From Rhodopseudomonas palustris HaA2 (lineage in GTDB: Bacteria > Pseudomonadota > Alphaproteobacteria > Rhizobiales > Xanthobacteraceae), in contig NC_007778.1 in assembly GCF_000013365.1 (NCBI RefSeq), forward strand, positions 186,001 to 250,000: a stretch of DNA of 64,000 nt. Direction: 5' to 3'. The translations under genes were made by a program, and so were the position numbers. Position 1 is the stretch's first letter; each line of letters starts with the position of its first letter. The notes under the pieces were generated by a model. That model was not told where the DNA came from, searched no databases, and saw only the letters and a list, made by a program, of their open reading frames with translations. Positions 62,436-64,000 of this stretch are shown one piece after another.

Positions 62436-63847
62436 GCTGACGCCGGCATCTTGTTGTGGAATTCAGTGACGCGCTGGAACGCCGCGCCGATCCGCAGGAT
62501 CATCGCCTCGTCGAACGGGCGCCCGATCAGTTGCAGCCCGATCGGCAGGCCGCTGGCGCTGAAGCCCGTCGGAATCGCCAGCGACGGCAGGCCCAGATAG
62601 TTGATCGGCCGGGTGAAGCGCGTCAGCCGCTGGATCACCGCTTCGGCGTTCAGGCTGCTACCGACGTCGCTCTCCGCGATCGTCGGGGCCGGCACCGGAG
62701 CCACCGGCGCCAGCACGGCATCGACATCGGCGACCGCGGCGAGATGCGCCGACAGTGCCGGCCCGCGCCAGCGCATCGCCTCGAGATAGGAAATCGCCGG
62801 CACGCCGAGGCCGTTCTGCAGCCGCATCAGCACCTGCGGGCCGTAATCCTGCGGCCGTTCGATCATCCAGCGCTTGTGGAACGCGGCGGCTTCCACCGCG
62901 AGCACAAGCTGGCACGCCGCGGTCAATTGCGGCTGGTCGGGCAGATCGACCTCGACCACGCTGGCGCCTTCGGCCCTGAGCGTGGCGATGGTCTCGTCGA
63001 GCACGCGCGCCACTTCAGGATCGAGGTCGTCGACATAGAACGCCTTCGGAATCCCGATCCGCGCGCCGCGCATCGGCGCGTGCGTCGCCGCGAGATAGTC
63101 CGGCAGTTCGCCGGCGATGCAGGTCAGATCCTCCGGGTCGGCCCCGGCCATCAGCCCGAGCAGGAGCGCGCAATCCTGCGCGGTGCGCGCCAGCGGCCCG
63201 ACGGTGTCGAGCGACTGCGACAGCGGCATCGCGCCGGCGCGGCTGACGCGGCCGACCGTGGTCTTCAGCCCGGTGACGCCGCAGAAATGCGCCGGCATCC
63301 GGATCGATCCTCCGGTGTCGGAGCCGAGCGCCGCAAACGTCAGCCGCGCCGCGACGGCCGCACCGGAGCCCGACGACGAACCGCCGGTGATGTGATCGAT
63401 GTTCCAAGGATTATGCACCGGGCCGAAATGCGCGTTGTGGCCGGTCGGCCCATAGGCGAATTCCGACATCTGCAACGAGCCCAGCCGAACCGTGCCGGCA
63501 TCCTTCAGCCGCTGCAGCGCGGTCGAGGTCGTGGTCGCGACGTCGTCCTGCCGGATCTTCGAGCCGCAGGTCACGACGTGACCCGTCTCGTAGTACATGT
63601 CCTTGTGCGCGAGCGGCACGCCGTGCAGCACGCCGCGACTGTCGCCGCGCGCCAGCTCCGCGTCTGCGGCATCCGCGGCGGCGAGCGCGCTGTCGGCTTC
63701 GATCGACATGAAGGCGTTGAGCCGCGGCTGCTGGGCCGCGATGCGATCGAGGCAGGCCTGCGTCACCTCGCGCGAGGAGACTGTCTTCGCAGCGATCGCC
63801 TGCGCGATTTCGGTCAGCGACAGCAATGCCGGATCGGTCGTGCTCAT
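62432..63847 (-). CDS. Amidase signature family hydrolase
   Basis: 471 residues. The Ser-cisSer-Lys triad is visible: K82 in PLAHKDMYYETG, the Ser cluster at 157-159 in GGSSSGSGAAVAARL, and S181 in SDTGGSIRMPAHFCG. The family signature and length (450-500) fit. It hydrolyses a carboxamide to acid and ammonia. Coupling by ATGA overlaps to a peptide-type transporter ATPase downstream and to another gene upstream suggests that an imported amide or peptide-like compound is its substrate. A GatA role is unlikely because no gatB/gatC genes are seen. Confidence 0.87.
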   Translation of the reverse strand: MSTTDPALLSLTEIAQAIAAKTVSSREVTQACLDRIAAQQPRLNAFMSIEADSALAAADAADAELARGDSRGVLHGVPLAHKDMYYETGHVVTCGSKIRQDDVATTTSTALQRLKDAGTVRLGSLQMSEFAYGPTGHNAHFGPVHNPWNIDHITGGSSSGSGAAVAARLTFAALGSDTGGSIRMPAHFCGVTGLKTTVGRVSRAGAMPLSQSLDTVGPLARTAQDCALLLGLMAGADPEDLTCIAGELPDYLAATHAPMRGARIGIPKAFYVDDLDPEVARVLDETIATLRAEGASVVEVDLPDQPQLTAACQLVLAVEAAAFHKRWMIERPQDYGPQVLMRLQNGLGVPAISYLEAMRWRGPALSAHLAAVADVDAVLAPVAPVPAPTIAESDVGSSLNAEAVIQRLTRFTRPINYLGLPSLAIPTGFSASGLPIGLQLIGRPFDEAMILRIGAAFQRVTEFHNKMPASA

Positions 63848-64000
63848 GATGCGGCCTTGCCGGTCTGCGCGACCAGGAAGGTCGCGGGTTCGAGATCGAA
63901 CGGCAGCGAGCCTGCAATCGGCGCGAAGCCGTCGAACGCCGGCCCGATCGAATTGGCGATGCGCGCGGCGACCTCGTCGCTCACCGGCACGCCGGCCACC
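63844..64000 (-). CDS. C-terminal end of an unidentified protein (runs off window)
   Basis: The last 51 residues of a leftward gene are visible, ending SLPFDLEPATFLVAQTGKAA followed by S and a TGA that overlaps the amidase ATG by 4 bp. A preceding helix reads SDEVAARIANSIGPAFDGFA. It may be a small AtzG/DUF4089-like protein, which often precedes amidases, but the visible part is too short to assign. Confidence 0.55.
   Translation of the reverse strand, partial: VAGVPVSDEVAARIANSIGPAFDGFAPIAGSLPFDLEPATFLVAQTGKAAS

Noticed and set aside
1-64000. CRISPR arrays, insertion sequences, toxin-antitoxin or restriction systems
   Set aside because: No regularly spaced repeats, DDE transposase, antitoxin-toxin pair or methylase/endonuclease motifs were found on either strand. 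DUF2130 has a nuclease-like strand pattern but no partner genes.

Overview
The window looks like chromosomal DNA of a high-GC alphaproteobacterium of the Rhodopseudomonas/Bradyrhizobium group. This rests on strong G/C third-position bias, a DUF3551 protein, a XapX protein, FixJ-type regulators and a palindromic intergenic element of the kind repeated in those genomes. No taxonomic search was possible, so the assignment is inference.

Left chromosomal part (1-24.08 kb): the start of an HlyD-type adaptor; a leftward operon for a Ugp-like ABC importer (ATPase, two permeases, binding protein) followed by two tandem metallophosphoesterases, with a divergent LysR regulator; a DbpA-like DEAD-box helicase; an AraC regulator; a FixJ-like regulator, a receiver-only protein and a 1697-residue kinase/ATPase/GAF/histidine-kinase protein; a chloroperoxidase-like alpha/beta hydrolase with decayed hydrolase relics nearby; an amidohydrolase/XapX/YcaC-like hydrolase set; an MFS exporter; and a broken response regulator.

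Middle part (24.08-56.19 kb): this segment is bracketed by a perfect 22-bp direct repeat. The right copy is the 3' end of an intact tRNA-Ser(CGA) gene, and the left copy is a tRNA fragment about 100 bp before a tyrosine recombinase. I read it as a 32-kb genomic island integrated at tRNA-Ser. It carries a GAF-PAS-GGDEF-EAL protein, a chemoreceptor, two AraC regulators, a second copy of the alpha/beta hydrolase, Dps, an RpoH-like sigma factor, a bicupin oxalate decarboxylase, two overlapping CrcB/Fluc genes, and a rightward run of pyruvate oxidase, FdhF/YdeP-like molybdoenzyme, cytochrome bd oxidase, EmrAB-like efflux and a UBP-type zinc finger. A leftward phosphorelay cluster closes it. That cluster contains a 427-residue kinase whose sequence matches the C-terminal end of the giant kinase outside the island. 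The theme is respiration and stress: PoxB feeds ubiquinol to the bd oxidase, oxalate decarboxylase makes formate, and Dps, CrcB and efflux protect the cell.

Right chromosomal part (56.2-64 kb): the tRNA, a DUF2130 coiled-coil protein, an acyl-CoA dehydrogenase, GMP reductase, a ketopantoate-reductase-like enzyme, a REP-like palindromic element, and the end of an oligopeptide-type ABC transporter/amidase operon that continues beyond the window. I saw no CRISPR array, transposase, conjugation gene or rRNA.
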